Assembly (NCBI RefSeq): GCF_041949975.1
Contig: NZ_JBHFQG010000015.1
Span: forward strand, 19,551-83,550
Length of the DNA stretch: 64,000 nt
Direction: 5' to 3'
DNA from: Alteribacillus sp041949975
GTDB taxonomy: Bacteria; Bacillota; Bacilli; Bacillales; Marinococcaceae
Part shown: positions 35,897 through 43,908 of the stretch, in pieces
How the letters are laid out: each line of letters opens with the position of its first letter
Position numbering within the stretch: the first letter of the stretch is position 1
Made by a program: the position numbers and the translations under genes
Notes under the pieces: generated by a model
What the model was told of the DNA's origin: nothing
Seen by the model: the letters and a program-made list of their open reading frames with translations, nothing else
Database searches by the model: none

Positions 35897-36823
35897 TTAT
35901 TTATTGAGCGGGGACTGCTGCCCTCCTCTTTTACCTAAAACAAATTTCTTTTTCCTTGAAAAAACTGATAACAAAATAGAAGAAAACACTAGTACTATAC
36001 CGATGCTTTGCCAAACTGTCAGATTGTCATTAAATACCGACACACCCACCATTATCGCAACAATCGGCTCTATCGTTGATAAAATAGCTGCATGGCTGGA
36101 TTCGATATATTTTAAACCAGCTGTATATAACACGTAAGCTAAAATGGTTGAAATGAGAACACTGCCAACAGCGTACAGCCAAACTGAAGGTTCTGAAAAC
36201 GGCTCTAAGTTTTGTTCCAATCCGCTTAATGGTAAAAGAAAGATACTGCAGCACAGCATAGAATAAGCCGTGATAGTAACAGAATGATATTTCCTGCTAA
36301 CAAACTTCCCAATAATACTGTACAGCGAACAAAAAAAACCAGAAGCTGAACCTATTATTAAAACGGGGATTGTTATATTCATGGCTCCACCTGGAAGTAA
36401 GCCCGCAACGAAACTGCAGCCAGCAAGCGTAAGTATAATCGCTGTTATTTTATTGACAGTTAATGACTCCTTAAATACAAACCTTGATATAACAGCAACA
36501 AATACTGGACTGGTGTATAGCAGCACCACAGCAACAGAGAGTGAGGACTGCTCCATTACCGTAAAGTAACACCAGTTAAACAGGGCAATACTGACAACCC
36601 CAAGACCAATAAAATAAGGTATATCTCTAATAAATATTTTTAAAAGATAAGGCCGGACAATGCCAATCAGGGCGAACATGATAATCGTAGAGAGCGTCAT
36701 CCGCACCGTAACCACCTCAAGCGGGGAGAAACCAAATCTATAGAGGTTTTGTACAAAAAGACCGGTTAAACCCCAAAAGGAAGCTCCGGCCACCGTAATA
36801 CCATACGCCGTCAATGAACGCAT
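35897..36823 (-). CDS. EamA/DMT family transporter
   Basis: About 308 residues with ten membrane helices in two EamA repeats (GASFWGLTGLFVQNLYRFG in the first, TIEPIVAIMVGVSVFNDNLT in the second). Exporters of metabolites; substrate unknown. The ATG at 36823 is eight bases after AAGG; ATG 36829 and GTG 36832 are alternatives. Confidence 0.88.
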   Translation of the reverse strand: MRSLTAYGITVAGASFWGLTGLFVQNLYRFGFSPLEVVTVRMTLSTIIMFALIGIVRPYLLKIFIRDIPYFIGLGVVSIALFNWCYFTVMEQSSLSVAVVLLYTSPVFVAVISRFVFKESLTVNKITAIILTLAGCSFVAGLLPGGAMNITIPVLIIGSASGFFCSLYSIIGKFVSRKYHSVTITAYSMLCCSIFLLPLSGLEQNLEPFSEPSVWLYAVGSVLISTILAYVLYTAGLKYIESSHAAILSTIEPIVAIMVGVSVFNDNLTVWQSIGIVLVFSSILLSVFSRKKKFVLGKRGGQQSPLNK

Positions 36824-37232
36824 TTCCATCACCTTCTTCTTTTTCTCTAATCTATTAAAAGACGATGTACTGCTTTTTTAGAACACCACTATTTTCTCAC
36901 CTCTTCCTTAGAAAAACTATAGTTGACGAATATTATACCTGAATAGTTTCGACCATTATCTGACCATTAAATGAAGGGAACAGAATAGTTTGAAATATAT
37001 CTTTCAAGTGGAAAAGTTTAAGGAGCCTGTATAATTAGGCTGATGAGGAGAATGGAGCGCCCATATAATATTCAGTCTTTGCCTGCATCCCCACTGAAAA
37101 ATCTGCCTGATTTGCAATTTGGAGGAATCACAATGAGCGGCCGTTATTAACGGACAATGGATCTTTGCCGCTAGAGTCTTTATTGTCAAAACATGGTAGG
37201 TTGTCTTATACGGTGAATACCTTCTTCTCGGC
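36824..37232. other. Gene-free stretch before the gvp terminator
   Basis: Contains TTGACG near 36923 and A+T-rich sequence, probably the eamA promoter area, and a 76-codon open frame (37004-37234, minus) without a ribosome site or family likeness. I see nothing further. Confidence 0.4.
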
Positions 37233-37286
37233 AAAATAAACCGGCTGACTTAATCTTCTTCACGATTAGTCAGCCGGTTTATTTTC
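37233..37286 (-). terminator. Terminator of the gas vesicle cluster
   Basis: ATAAACCGGCTGACTTAATC pairs with GATTAGTCAGCCGGTTTAT, an almost perfect 20-bp stem, followed on the minus strand by TTTTGCC. It ends the long minus-strand transcript. Confidence 0.85.
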
Positions 37287-37327
37287 TCCATCAGGTCTTT
37301 TCTCCAATTTTACATTCTCAAACCTTT

Positions 37328-37504
37328 CTATTTAGATTTACGTTCATCCCTGTCTAAAAATTTACTTGTCGTATGATATTCATACCTGCTCCCTGGCTTA
37401 TCATCGTTTGCCTTTTTTTCATAAATTCTGCTTAGAGAGGAATGATCCTCTTTTTCCAGATCCTTTACCAGATGTCCGATATCTTTCATAAATTGGTTAA
37501 TCAT
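37328..37504 (-). CDS. 58-residue protein closing the gas vesicle cluster
   Basis: An ORF MINQFMKDIGHLVKDLEKED followed by a basic, hydrophilic tail ending DRDERKSK. AAAGGGGAA lies eight bases before the ATG and the ATG overlaps the last 8 bases of gvpJ, so it is translated with the cluster. No family recognised; the first 20 residues form an amphipathic helix. It precedes the shared terminator. Confidence 0.6.
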   Translation of the reverse strand: MINQFMKDIGHLVKDLEKEDHSSLSRIYEKKANDDKPGSRYEYHTTSKFLDRDERKSK

Positions 37505-37826
37505 GTGGAGTTCCCCTTTCTTCTGATGTCAGAGATGATTCATTTTCCAGGCGTTCTTCAAGCTGTTTTACTCTCTCATGCAAAGCCTGATTTTCTTCTT
37601 GGATTTTATCAGCGTGAGAAGAATAATGCGGATCATTTTCCCACCAATCCATGCCGATTTCTTTTGCTTTATCAACAGAAGCAACAATAAGCCTGATTTT
37701 TATCGTTAACAGCTCAACATCGGCTAAATTGATTTTAATATCACCAGCGATAACTACCCCTTTATCTAAAACCGTCTCTAACACGTCTACTAAACTATTT
37801 GATTCTATCGGATGTTCTACAGGCAT
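37497..37826 (-). CDS. gvpJ: Gas vesicle protein GvpJ
   Basis: 109 residues. The first 70 are a GvpA-like domain (LVDVLETVLDKGVVIAGDIKI, LTIKIRLIVASVDKA), followed by a charged coiled coil (IQEENQALHERVKQLEERL). GvpJ is a minor shell protein and nucleation or tip factor. Located after gvpK as in Bacillus megaterium. Confidence 0.9.
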   Translation of the reverse strand: MPVEHPIESNSLVDVLETVLDKGVVIAGDIKINLADVELLTIKIRLIVASVDKAKEIGMDWWENDPHYSSHADKIQEENQALHERVKQLEERLENESSLTSEERGTPHD

Positions 37827-37854
37827 ACGGCAGCCTCCTTCCTCGTTTTTCGTT

Positions 37855-38163
37855 TTATAGTAAATTTCCTAGTGGACCTAAGTCTATATTTAAATCTTCA
37901 TCACCCAGTCCTAAAATTTCTTTCATTTCTTCCATTTTTTCTTCTAGTTTCATTAAAGCCGTACCTAATTGTTCTATTTGCTCTTCGGTTAAGTCTCCCC
38001 CTTCTACTCTTCTCATCGCTTGCTTTTCGACAAGCTGCCTGAGTAGTTCAATCACAGTCAATACAAGCTGGGACAGTCCTTCTTCTGCTTTTTCCGGGTC
38101 CAGCGAGATGCGGCCTTGAGGCTCATGGGTTTGAATGGAAGAAAGTGATTCTGTTTTTTCCAC
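37855..38163 (-). CDS. gvpK: Gas vesicle protein GvpK
   Basis: 102 residues. GRISLDPEKAEEGLSQLVLT, IELLRQLVEKQAMRRVEGGD and a C-terminal LNIDLGPLGNLL are the GvpK signature. It is required for vesicle assembly. Twenty bases follow gvpS. Confidence 0.93.
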   Translation of the reverse strand: MEKTESLSSIQTHEPQGRISLDPEKAEEGLSQLVLTVIELLRQLVEKQAMRRVEGGDLTEEQIEQLGTALMKLEEKMEEMKEILGLGDEDLNIDLGPLGNLL

Positions 38164-38183
38164 TTTAGCTTGCCTCCTTTCTT

Positions 38184-38381
38184 TTAAGATGAATAAACTC
38201 TGGCTCCAGATTCTTTTACTTTTTCTACTGACGCAAGTAAAATACGCAAATCCAAATATACTAAGTCAATGTTATCAATAGAGATGGTAAGATCACCTCG
38301 TATAACGACCCCTTTATCAAGAACAGCGTCTAAAATGTCCAGCAATGATACGTCTTTATTTTCAAGACTCTCCTGCTGCAT
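38184..38381 (-). CDS. gvpS: Gas vesicle protein GvpS (GvpA-like)
   Basis: 65 residues consisting of a GvpA fold (LLDILDAVLDKGVVIRGDLT, LDLRILLASVEKVKESG). The ATG at 38381 has GAGGTG upstream; a GTG at 38390 lies inside that site. It overlaps the end of gvpL by 20 bp. Known from B. megaterium as a minor GvpA paralogue. Confidence 0.85.
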   Translation of the reverse strand: MQQESLENKDVSLLDILDAVLDKGVVIRGDLTISIDNIDLVYLDLRILLASVEKVKESGARVYSS

Positions 38382-39222
38382 GACTCTCACCTCGATCCAT
38401 AAACTGTGAAAAATGGTAAGCTGGCCAGGGGCCGGTTACTTCATAAATCATTCCCGTTTTTTTATTTTCCACTTCCTCTTTTTTGGATTTTAGCAAATCC
38501 AGAAATGCTCCTTTATTATCTTTGTCAACGAGATATACACTGTTCCAGCACATTTCCTCTTTTCTGCCGGTTACTTTCTTTTCCCAGTTCTTTTTCAATT
38601 TCGTACCTACACTGTATTGCTTTAGTTTTTTATGAAACTCCTTACAAAGTGTAGTCATGTTTTCTTCGGCCTCTTCATTAATCCATTGATTCATTTTCTT
38701 TTTTTCAAAGAATTGTTTTCCTGGAGACAGTTGATCGATCTTTTCTTTTTTCTTTGTTACTTCGGGATTGCTTTCCATAAAAGAAGAAACAAATTGATCT
38801 TTATCTGCATAGATTTTTACATTCCATTCTTCCTTATTTTTCAGACGGTCAAAAAGCGATAGAATGTTTTTTTCCTGATCTTCAACTATTTTTTCCAACC
38901 GGCTTTTTGTCTCATGAATCGTACCAAATTTTAAAGGCAGAACGGTAAAGTGCGTATGTAGTTGATTCATCAGGTTGTGGTGGTGATATGCTTTTTTTTG
39001 CAGCCACTGGAGGTTTTCTACATTATTTTGCAAATTGGCTTCCGAATAATCTTTTTCCGGCACCCGCGTCACTACTGCTGTAATCTCCTGGAACGACCAA
39101 AATTCCACTTCATAAGGGGCTTCCATTCCTTCTAAAGATTCAAGCTCTGTACGCTCATACTCGTTGCTTGGTATGAACGCATATAAATAAAGCAATGTAT
39201 TTGTTTTGGCTGATACATCCAT
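38362..39222 (-). CDS. gvpL: Gas vesicle protein GvpL (GvpL/F family)
   Basis: 286 residues. LLYLYAFIPSNE at the start, HTHFTVLPLKFGTIHETKSRL in the middle and TGPWPAYHFSQF at the end are the GvpL/F family hallmarks. These proteins nucleate shell assembly. Fifteen bases after gvpG. Lysine- and glutamate-rich middle region. Confidence 0.92.
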   Translation of the reverse strand: MDVSAKTNTLLYLYAFIPSNEYERTELESLEGMEAPYEVEFWSFQEITAVVTRVPEKDYSEANLQNNVENLQWLQKKAYHHHNLMNQLHTHFTVLPLKFGTIHETKSRLEKIVEDQEKNILSLFDRLKNKEEWNVKIYADKDQFVSSFMESNPEVTKKKEKIDQLSPGKQFFEKKKMNQWINEEAEENMTTLCKEFHKKLKQYSVGTKLKKNWEKKVTGRKEEMCWNSVYLVDKDNKGAFLDLLKSKKEEVENKKTGMIYEVTGPWPAYHFSQFMDRGESHAAGES

Positions 39223-39237
39223 CTGTCTTTCCCCTTT

Positions 39238-39468
39238 CTAATCCTCCTGCTCTTTTTCTTTAGCTATTCGAAAGCGTGCCAGGAGTTCTTCTTCTTGTTT
39301 GTCAAACTCTTCTTCCGTGATATCTCCCATTTCGTATAACATTTGCACATGAGCAAGCTTTTTCTGAATATGATCAAGGTCGTAAAGTTCTTTATCAACT
39401 TCTTCTTTCACTTTTTCTCCTATAGTTATTACAGTATCAAGCGGCCAGGTAATTAATTTGTGTATCAT
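39238..39468 (-). CDS. gvpG: Gas vesicle protein GvpG
   Basis: 76 residues, all helical: ITWPLDTVITIGEKVKEEVD and YEMGDITEEEFDKQEEELL. The family binds the GvpF/L proteins. The ATG overlaps the gvpF stop by 4 bases (ATGA). Confidence 0.92.
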   Translation of the reverse strand: MIHKLITWPLDTVITIGEKVKEEVDKELYDLDHIQKKLAHVQMLYEMGDITEEEFDKQEEELLARFRIAKEKEQED

Positions 39469-40220
39469 ATGGCACTCTTTGCTTTTAGCTTAATATCTAT
39501 AAAGTTGTAAGCAGGCCAGGGGCCCGTATATTTAAATTCTGTTTTGTCCTGCCACTTCTCATAAAGTTCATTAACAATTTCGTCAAACTTCTCTTCTTTG
39601 TCAAGGTCAACAAGAAAAGAAGCATTTAAAAGCATTCGTTCATTAATCACTTCATTACTGACAGCAGCATCTGCCATCTCTGCTAATGGAGAAAAAATTT
39701 CGTTTTCCATTCTTTCATGAAGGCCTCTTACAAAACGCTCCGCACTTTCTCCCAGCTGGATTTGGTCGTAATAGCCCGCTTGTTTTGATTTTGTTTTTTC
39801 TTTTAATTTCTTAATATCAGATTGCTGATTTGCTTCTTGGCTAAGCCACTCTTTTTTTCCGATTACTTTTAGACCTACTTCTATTTTGTTTCTTATCTTT
39901 GGAAAGATTTCTTTAAATTGCTCCTTTAGCTGTTCCATCAGAAGGGAAACATCCTTTTGCGATTTTAATACGGTGCCAAAACTCATCGGAATCACGGTGA
40001 AGTCTTCCATTACCTTTGATATCGTTTCCTGATGAGCTTTAGCATTTTTACGGCTTGGTTCATACACTTGTATAGGAGCATCAGCCACAACCACAGCGTG
40101 ATTATTATAGTGGACGGTATATACCTCCCTCTCTTTCCCAGCTAAAGCAACATTACCAAAGCTTTGCTTTTCCTCTGTTTCTATTGCACAAAAAAGATAA
40201 CATCCCAATTCCTCAGCCAT
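39465..40220 (-). CDS. gvpF: Gas vesicle protein GvpF (GvpL/F family)
   Basis: 251 residues. CYLFCAIETEE, MEDFTVIPMSFGTVLKSQKD and the C-terminal TGPWPAYNFIDI match GvpF. The ATG at 40220 has AAGGAG eight bases upstream; the GTG three codons earlier sits in that site. Translation is coupled to gvpG. Confidence 0.92.
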   Translation of the reverse strand: MAEELGCYLFCAIETEEKQSFGNVALAGKEREVYTVHYNNHAVVVADAPIQVYEPSRKNAKAHQETISKVMEDFTVIPMSFGTVLKSQKDVSLLMEQLKEQFKEIFPKIRNKIEVGLKVIGKKEWLSQEANQQSDIKKLKEKTKSKQAGYYDQIQLGESAERFVRGLHERMENEIFSPLAEMADAAVSNEVINERMLLNASFLVDLDKEEKFDEIVNELYEKWQDKTEFKYTGPWPAYNFIDIKLKAKSAI

Positions 40221-40232
40221 TCCTTTCACTCC

Positions 40233-41222
40233 TTATTTCGCTTTCTTGAGCTCTTGTTTGATTAACCGTTCCGTTTTATTCTGATTTTCGTATCCTTTGC
40301 ATTTCATTACATAAGCGCTGATCATATCCGAGCACACATCGGCAAATGTTTTATTCTCTGGATTTATGGAAATATTGTTTTTTCTGCAAATTTCAGCGAC
40401 CATGACCGTTGTTCGAAAACTTGGTCCTTGTTCATTTTTTTCTTCACATGTTTTTCGTATCCGGGAAATAAAATTTATAATTATGCCAGCTTCTTTAGAA
40501 GTTATATTCGTTTTCTTTGCGAGCACCCGCGTTTCTGTCTTTTCATCCTCATTTTCTACAGGAATGGTGATCAGTCTATCCATCAAAGCATCCTGTGTAT
40601 GGTAGACACCTGCAAATTCTTTTGGATTGCTTGTGAAAATCACCTTAAAGTTGGGATGCACCCGGATAAATGAATCCTTTTGTTTCATCCCGTATAAAGG
40701 CAAAACTCCTTCTTCTAATACAGAGAGAAATAAATTGTTTGTCTCTGGTTTAGAACGAGTGAACTCGTCATACACCACGGTATACCCTTTTTTAACAGCT
40801 TCCATTAAACGACCGGGACTCCACTGCTCTGTAAGGTTTTCTTCTCTTTTATATACTGTTCTAACATAATTATCTATAACCTTTTTAGACGTATATCCGG
40901 TAAAACCGCCTAACAAATCCGTATTAGAAAGTTCATGGTTACCGTGCAGAAGCATAACAGGCTCATCAAATTGACGGGCTAATTCGAGTGCCATCGATGT
41001 TTTCCCGACCCCTAACGGCCCGGTAAAATGAACAGGAAAGCCTGCTTCTACATATTTTTTTGTTCGAGAAAGTAATGCTCCTTTTTCTTTTGTTTTTATA
41101 AACTTCTCTTCCTGATGCGAAGAGCTGCTCTCTTCTTGGCTTTCTTTAGAGGCAGATGACTTCTGTTTTTCATCCTTTTCCTCAGTTGTTTGTTTTTTTG
41201 TTGGTGTGTTATTAGCTGCCAT
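40233..41222 (-). CDS. gvpN: Gas vesicle AAA+ ATPase GvpN
   Basis: 329 residues. A charged, Ser/Glu/Lys-rich N-terminal tail (about 1-42) precedes an AAA+ MoxR-like domain: Walker A GPLGVGKTS at about 70, GNHELSNTDLLGGFTGY, Walker B VVYDEFTRSKPETNN, sensor FTSNPKEFAG. It remodels and enlarges vesicles. Five bases after gvpO. Confidence 0.95.
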   Translation of the reverse strand: MAANNTPTKKQTTEEKDEKQKSSASKESQEESSSSHQEEKFIKTKEKGALLSRTKKYVEAGFPVHFTGPLGVGKTSMALELARQFDEPVMLLHGNHELSNTDLLGGFTGYTSKKVIDNYVRTVYKREENLTEQWSPGRLMEAVKKGYTVVYDEFTRSKPETNNLFLSVLEEGVLPLYGMKQKDSFIRVHPNFKVIFTSNPKEFAGVYHTQDALMDRLITIPVENEDEKTETRVLAKKTNITSKEAGIIINFISRIRKTCEEKNEQGPSFRTTVMVAEICRKNNISINPENKTFADVCSDMISAYVMKCKGYENQNKTERLIKQELKKAK

Positions 41223-41227
41223 TTCAT

Positions 41228-41500
41228 TTACCTCCCTTCATTTTTGTCTAACGGTGCGCTCCTAGGACGCAGGCTGACCCGTTCAAAAGAAATAACTTCC
41301 ATATCTTCATCGAGCTTTGCTTCATAAACTCCAAGGAGCTGATCTTTTGCGTAAGCTTTCATATATTCTTTTTCTTCTATCACTTCTAGTTCAACGTCCC
41401 ATCCATTTTCTTGTTTAATGACAGAGGTAATCCGAAATGGTGGCTGAATATATTTAGAAAAAAACTCGTGTACTGTTGAGATTATTTCTTCCATTTTCAT
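41228..41500 (-). CDS. gvpO: Gas vesicle protein GvpO (GvpR of B. megaterium)
   Basis: 90 residues. ENGWDVELEVIEEKEYMK and DQLLGVYEAKLDEDMEVISF are GvpO-family motifs. GAGGTGA precedes the ATG. It is separated from gvpA by a hairpin-bearing gap. Confidence 0.88.
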   Translation of the reverse strand: MKMEEIISTVHEFFSKYIQPPFRITSVIKQENGWDVELEVIEEKEYMKAYAKDQLLGVYEAKLDEDMEVISFERVSLRPRSAPLDKNEGR

Positions 41501-41558
41501 GTCTATTCACCTCTAGAGAATTAGAAAAGCGCAATCGTATACTTTCATGTAAGAACCG

Positions 41559-41587
41559 GAGACTCTGAAACACTTTTTCAGAGCCTC
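41559..41587 (-). promoter_or_regulatory. Intercistronic hairpin between gvpA and gvpO
   Basis: GAGGCTCTGAAA and TTTCAGAGTCTC pair at 11 of 12 positions with a 5-base loop; no T run follows. It could stop some transcripts or protect the gvpA 3' end, giving the high GvpA level the shell needs. Confidence 0.5.
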
Positions 41588-41605
41588 TATTCACCAAACT
41601 TCAAA

Positions 41606-41878
41606 CTATGCAAAATTCAGCTGCTGCTGGCCTCTTTCATTCGCACCTGTCTCGTTATCTATTTCACCCTGTACTTCATCTCTTAGAAGGCCAACCGCTT
41701 CTGCATATCTTAACCATGTATCCACACTTGCAATAACTACTCGTGCTTCAACAGTAATCAACTCGATTCCGACAAGAGAAACTCTTGCATATAAATCAAT
41801 AACAATGCCTTTATCGAGAATGCGATCAATTACTTCTGCTAAGCTGGATGAATCTGTACTTTTCTGAATCGCTGCCAC
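41606..41878 (-). CDS. gvpA: Major gas vesicle structural protein GvpA/GvpB
   Basis: 90 residues. LAEVIDRILDKGIVIDLYARVSLVGIELITVEARVVIASVDTWLRYAEAVG is the strongly conserved GvpA shell sequence (given here over its length 16-66 in part). Residues after 70 are a short acidic tail. It builds the ribbed gas-filled wall. Only one copy is present, unlike B. megaterium which has two. Confidence 0.96.
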   Translation of the reverse strand: MAAIQKSTDSSSLAEVIDRILDKGIVIDLYARVSLVGIELITVEARVVIASVDTWLRYAEAVGLLRDEVQGEIDNETGANERGQQQLNFA

Positions 41879-41892
41879 TCTAATCAGCTCCT

Positions 41893-42321
41893 TTACGTTA
41901 CTTTTTTAATATCATTTGCTCCTTTAATGTCTGTCGCACCTTTCACATCAACGGGTCCCTTTATATCAGACGGCTTCTTTATACCGCTGTCGTCATTATC
42001 TCCGCCGATATTATCTTTGATTTCTTCTTTTGCTTCTTCTCCTTTTTCTTTCACTTCGCTCTTAAGCTGCTGTAGATTTTGTTTAGCTTCCTGCCCTTTT
42101 TCTTTCAAATGCTCTCCAGCTTCTTTTAAATTTTTTTCCGCATTTTCTTTCGCTTTACGGATTTTTTCAAATGCGTCATAAAATTTTTTAGCTATAAGAG
42201 TTGCTGCAGCAGCATTTTTAGCTTTCGGTGATTCTTCTACTTGTTCTACCACTTCTTCTTTAGCTGCCTCTTTTGCTTTTTCTTTTTTTGCTTTTAATTT
42301 GGAGAAACCATTTTTCTTCAT
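41893..42321 (-). CDS. Gas vesicle cluster leader protein, charged with DIKG repeats
   Basis: From the first ATG 142 residues: a long Lys/Glu/Ala helix (about 1-105), then five tandem copies of an I/V-K-x-x-x-D unit (IKKPSD, IKGPVD, VKGATD, IKGAND, IKKVT). It resembles the helical, YtxH-like accessory proteins (GvpP/Q/T) of Bacillus clusters. The frame is open upstream for 34 more codons with a Gly-rich hydrophobic segment IIAGTAVGTGLTGGALLL, no ATG/GTG/TTG, and GGTGG nine bases before an ATT at 42411. The true start may therefore be that ATT, giving a membrane-anchored protein of about 172 residues. Confidence 0.7.
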   Translation of the reverse strand: MKKNGFSKLKAKKEKAKEAAKEEVVEQVEESPKAKNAAAATLIAKKFYDAFEKIRKAKENAEKNLKEAGEHLKEKGQEAKQNLQQLKSEVKEKGEEAKEEIKDNIGGDNDDSGIKKPSDIKGPVDVKGATDIKGANDIKKVT

Positions 42322-42707
42322 GAGTAATAAAGCTCCTCCTGTAAGCCCTGTACCTACAGCTGTACCAGCAATTATTCTTCGTTTTTTTGTGCTGGAAGTT
42401 TCTTTAGAAATCTCACTTCACCACCTTTGCCCGTAAAGACTTTACAACTCCTTTCCCTCGGATAAATGTAAGTATTCTCCAACTTTCGCACTCATTCTGA
42501 AATAACAAAATGTGATGATTTTTTACTACAAGCTGTCTTCAAAGGGTATGTAAACAAGGATTTGTGACTATGTTTCATAGCAATTGCATCTTTTATTGCA
42601 AACACGTAAAATAAAAAAAGTGTATTTGGAGATATAAAAAATTCAAGGTGCTTGATTTCTGTTTCAACTTGATTTAAATTACTTAATACGTGAAGGGGGT
42701 CTTTCTC
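42322..42707. other. Divergent regulatory region, gvp leader versus 42708 gene
   Basis: Includes the probable 5' codons of the gvp leader gene (to 42411), then A+T-rich sequence with GGAAAGGAG near 42455 on the minus strand. No clear promoter hexamers with correct spacing, no hairpins. Nothing else seen. Confidence 0.3.
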
Positions 42708-42905
42708 ATGGAAAGTAATAAAGAAGAATCATTGTTTGAAAAAGGCGAATTATTGCTGTATGACGAAAAAGAATGTAGAGTCATAGCAGAATATGAACGA
42801 ACAGTCTGTGTAGAATTTACCGATTACCCTTTCGCCGGAGAGGAAGAAGAATATCCGTACCCACGTGTTATTCTTCTTAAAAACGAAGTGAAGCGTCCTT
42901 CTTAG
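42708..42905 (+). CDS. Small acidic hypothetical protein divergent from gvp
   Basis: 65 residues beginning MESNKEESLFEKGELLLYDE, with CRVIAEYERTVCVEFTDYPF and an acidic centre. No family recognised; beta-rich. The ATG at 42708 follows AGGGGG by eight bases. A strong terminator follows. The fold pattern suggests a small beta-barrel; no function assigned. Confidence 0.6.
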   Translation: MESNKEESLFEKGELLLYDEKECRVIAEYERTVCVEFTDYPFAGEEEEYPYPRVILLKNEVKRPS

Positions 42906-42932
42906 GAGTCTTGCTCATTTTCTGGGAACAGT

Positions 42933-42965
42933 AAAAAGCGCTGGTTTTAACCAGCGCTTTTTCTT
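42933..42965. terminator. Bidirectional terminator
   Basis: Perfect palindrome AAAAAGCGCTGGTT / AACCAGCGCTTTTT around TT; serves the 42708 gene and the converging sleB-like gene. Confidence 0.85.
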
Positions 42966-43014
42966 TACCTTGTTTGTAACACGAATAAATTAAGTTTTTA
43001 CCAGAACAGCTTAA

Positions 43015-43644
43015 TTAGTCTGCAAAAACATGCTTGCCAATTTGTAATTTATTTGTTCTTGTATGAATCCAATCCGAAGTAGCAATTACTGGATTATAAT
43101 AATAGTGGGAGCCCTGGGAAGGGTCATTGCCTCGCCAAGCTTCTTTTACCGCCTGATAAGCAGAAGCGTTTGGTTCAAGATAATATTGCCCGTCTTGAAC
43201 TGCAGTAAACGCATTCCTTTCCGTTATTACCTCTTGTACAGTTGATGGAAAATCAGGAGAGTCAAGGCGGTTCCGAATAACGGCCGCTACTGCAACCTGT
43301 CCTTCAAAAGATTCACCTCTTGCTTCTCCATGCACAGCCTGGGCAATTTTACGAACGTCTTCTAATTTTCTCAATGTGTTGGCTCCGCTTATGCCATCAA
43401 CACCCAGTCCAAAATCGCTTTGAAATTGCTGCACGGCTTCAGCTGTCAGCGGACCATAATATCCAGTTGCATCACTATGTAAGTAACCCATGTGAATTAA
43501 TGCTTCTTGGAGTTCCATAACCGATTCTCCGGTGTCTTCCTTTTTTAATATCCCTTGATGAGCCTCTGCTTTTTCAAAGGTTAAAGAAGAAAACACTCCT
43601 GCAATCATCCAAATTATCACGTATTTCCCTAAGGTTTTTGCCAT
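43015..43644 (-). CDS. sleB: Cell wall hydrolase, SleB-like
   Basis: 209 residues. A signal peptide (about 1-28, ending before HQGILK), a PG_binding_1 repeat domain (about 32-90, GESVMELQEALIHMGYLHSD) and a Hydrolase_2 catalytic domain (about 95-209: QAVHGEARGESFEGQVAVAAVI, with the catalytic Glu). SleB lyses spore cortex in germination; this form may act on vegetative wall or cortex. GGAGG eight bases before ATG. No ypeB partner here. Confidence 0.88.
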   Translation of the reverse strand: MAKTLGKYVIIWMIAGVFSSLTFEKAEAHQGILKKEDTGESVMELQEALIHMGYLHSDATGYYGPLTAEAVQQFQSDFGLGVDGISGANTLRKLEDVRKIAQAVHGEARGESFEGQVAVAAVIRNRLDSPDFPSTVQEVITERNAFTAVQDGQYYLEPNASAYQAVKEAWRGNDPSQGSHYYYNPVIATSDWIHTRTNKLQIGKHVFAD

Positions 43645-43908
43645 TCCATCGACCTCCTTCTCTTATTGTCATCCCTCTCTTTTTTCTTTGTAAACCTATT
43701 CTTTGTTCATTTACATAGAAATAGAAGATCGACTCATATTGGGATTACGAGGTATAACATAACCAACTTAAAAATATGTCTTTTTTCTTCCGGCTTTTCT
43801 ATTGAAACGTAACCAGGCCCTTTTTACAGGATCATTGTTCCGCTACTAGAAATTATTCACCATACCGAATGGAAGTTAACTGGTCGTTTTAAGGGAGAAT
43901 CAGTCCCC

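Noticed and set aside
37004..37234. 76-codon minus-strand ORF between eamA and the gvp terminator
   Set aside because: No ribosome site, no recognisable family, odd composition (many His, Cys, Trp and Arg).
42570..42690. SigB or other alternative promoter for the gvp region
   Set aside because: No hexamer pair with proper spacing was convincing.
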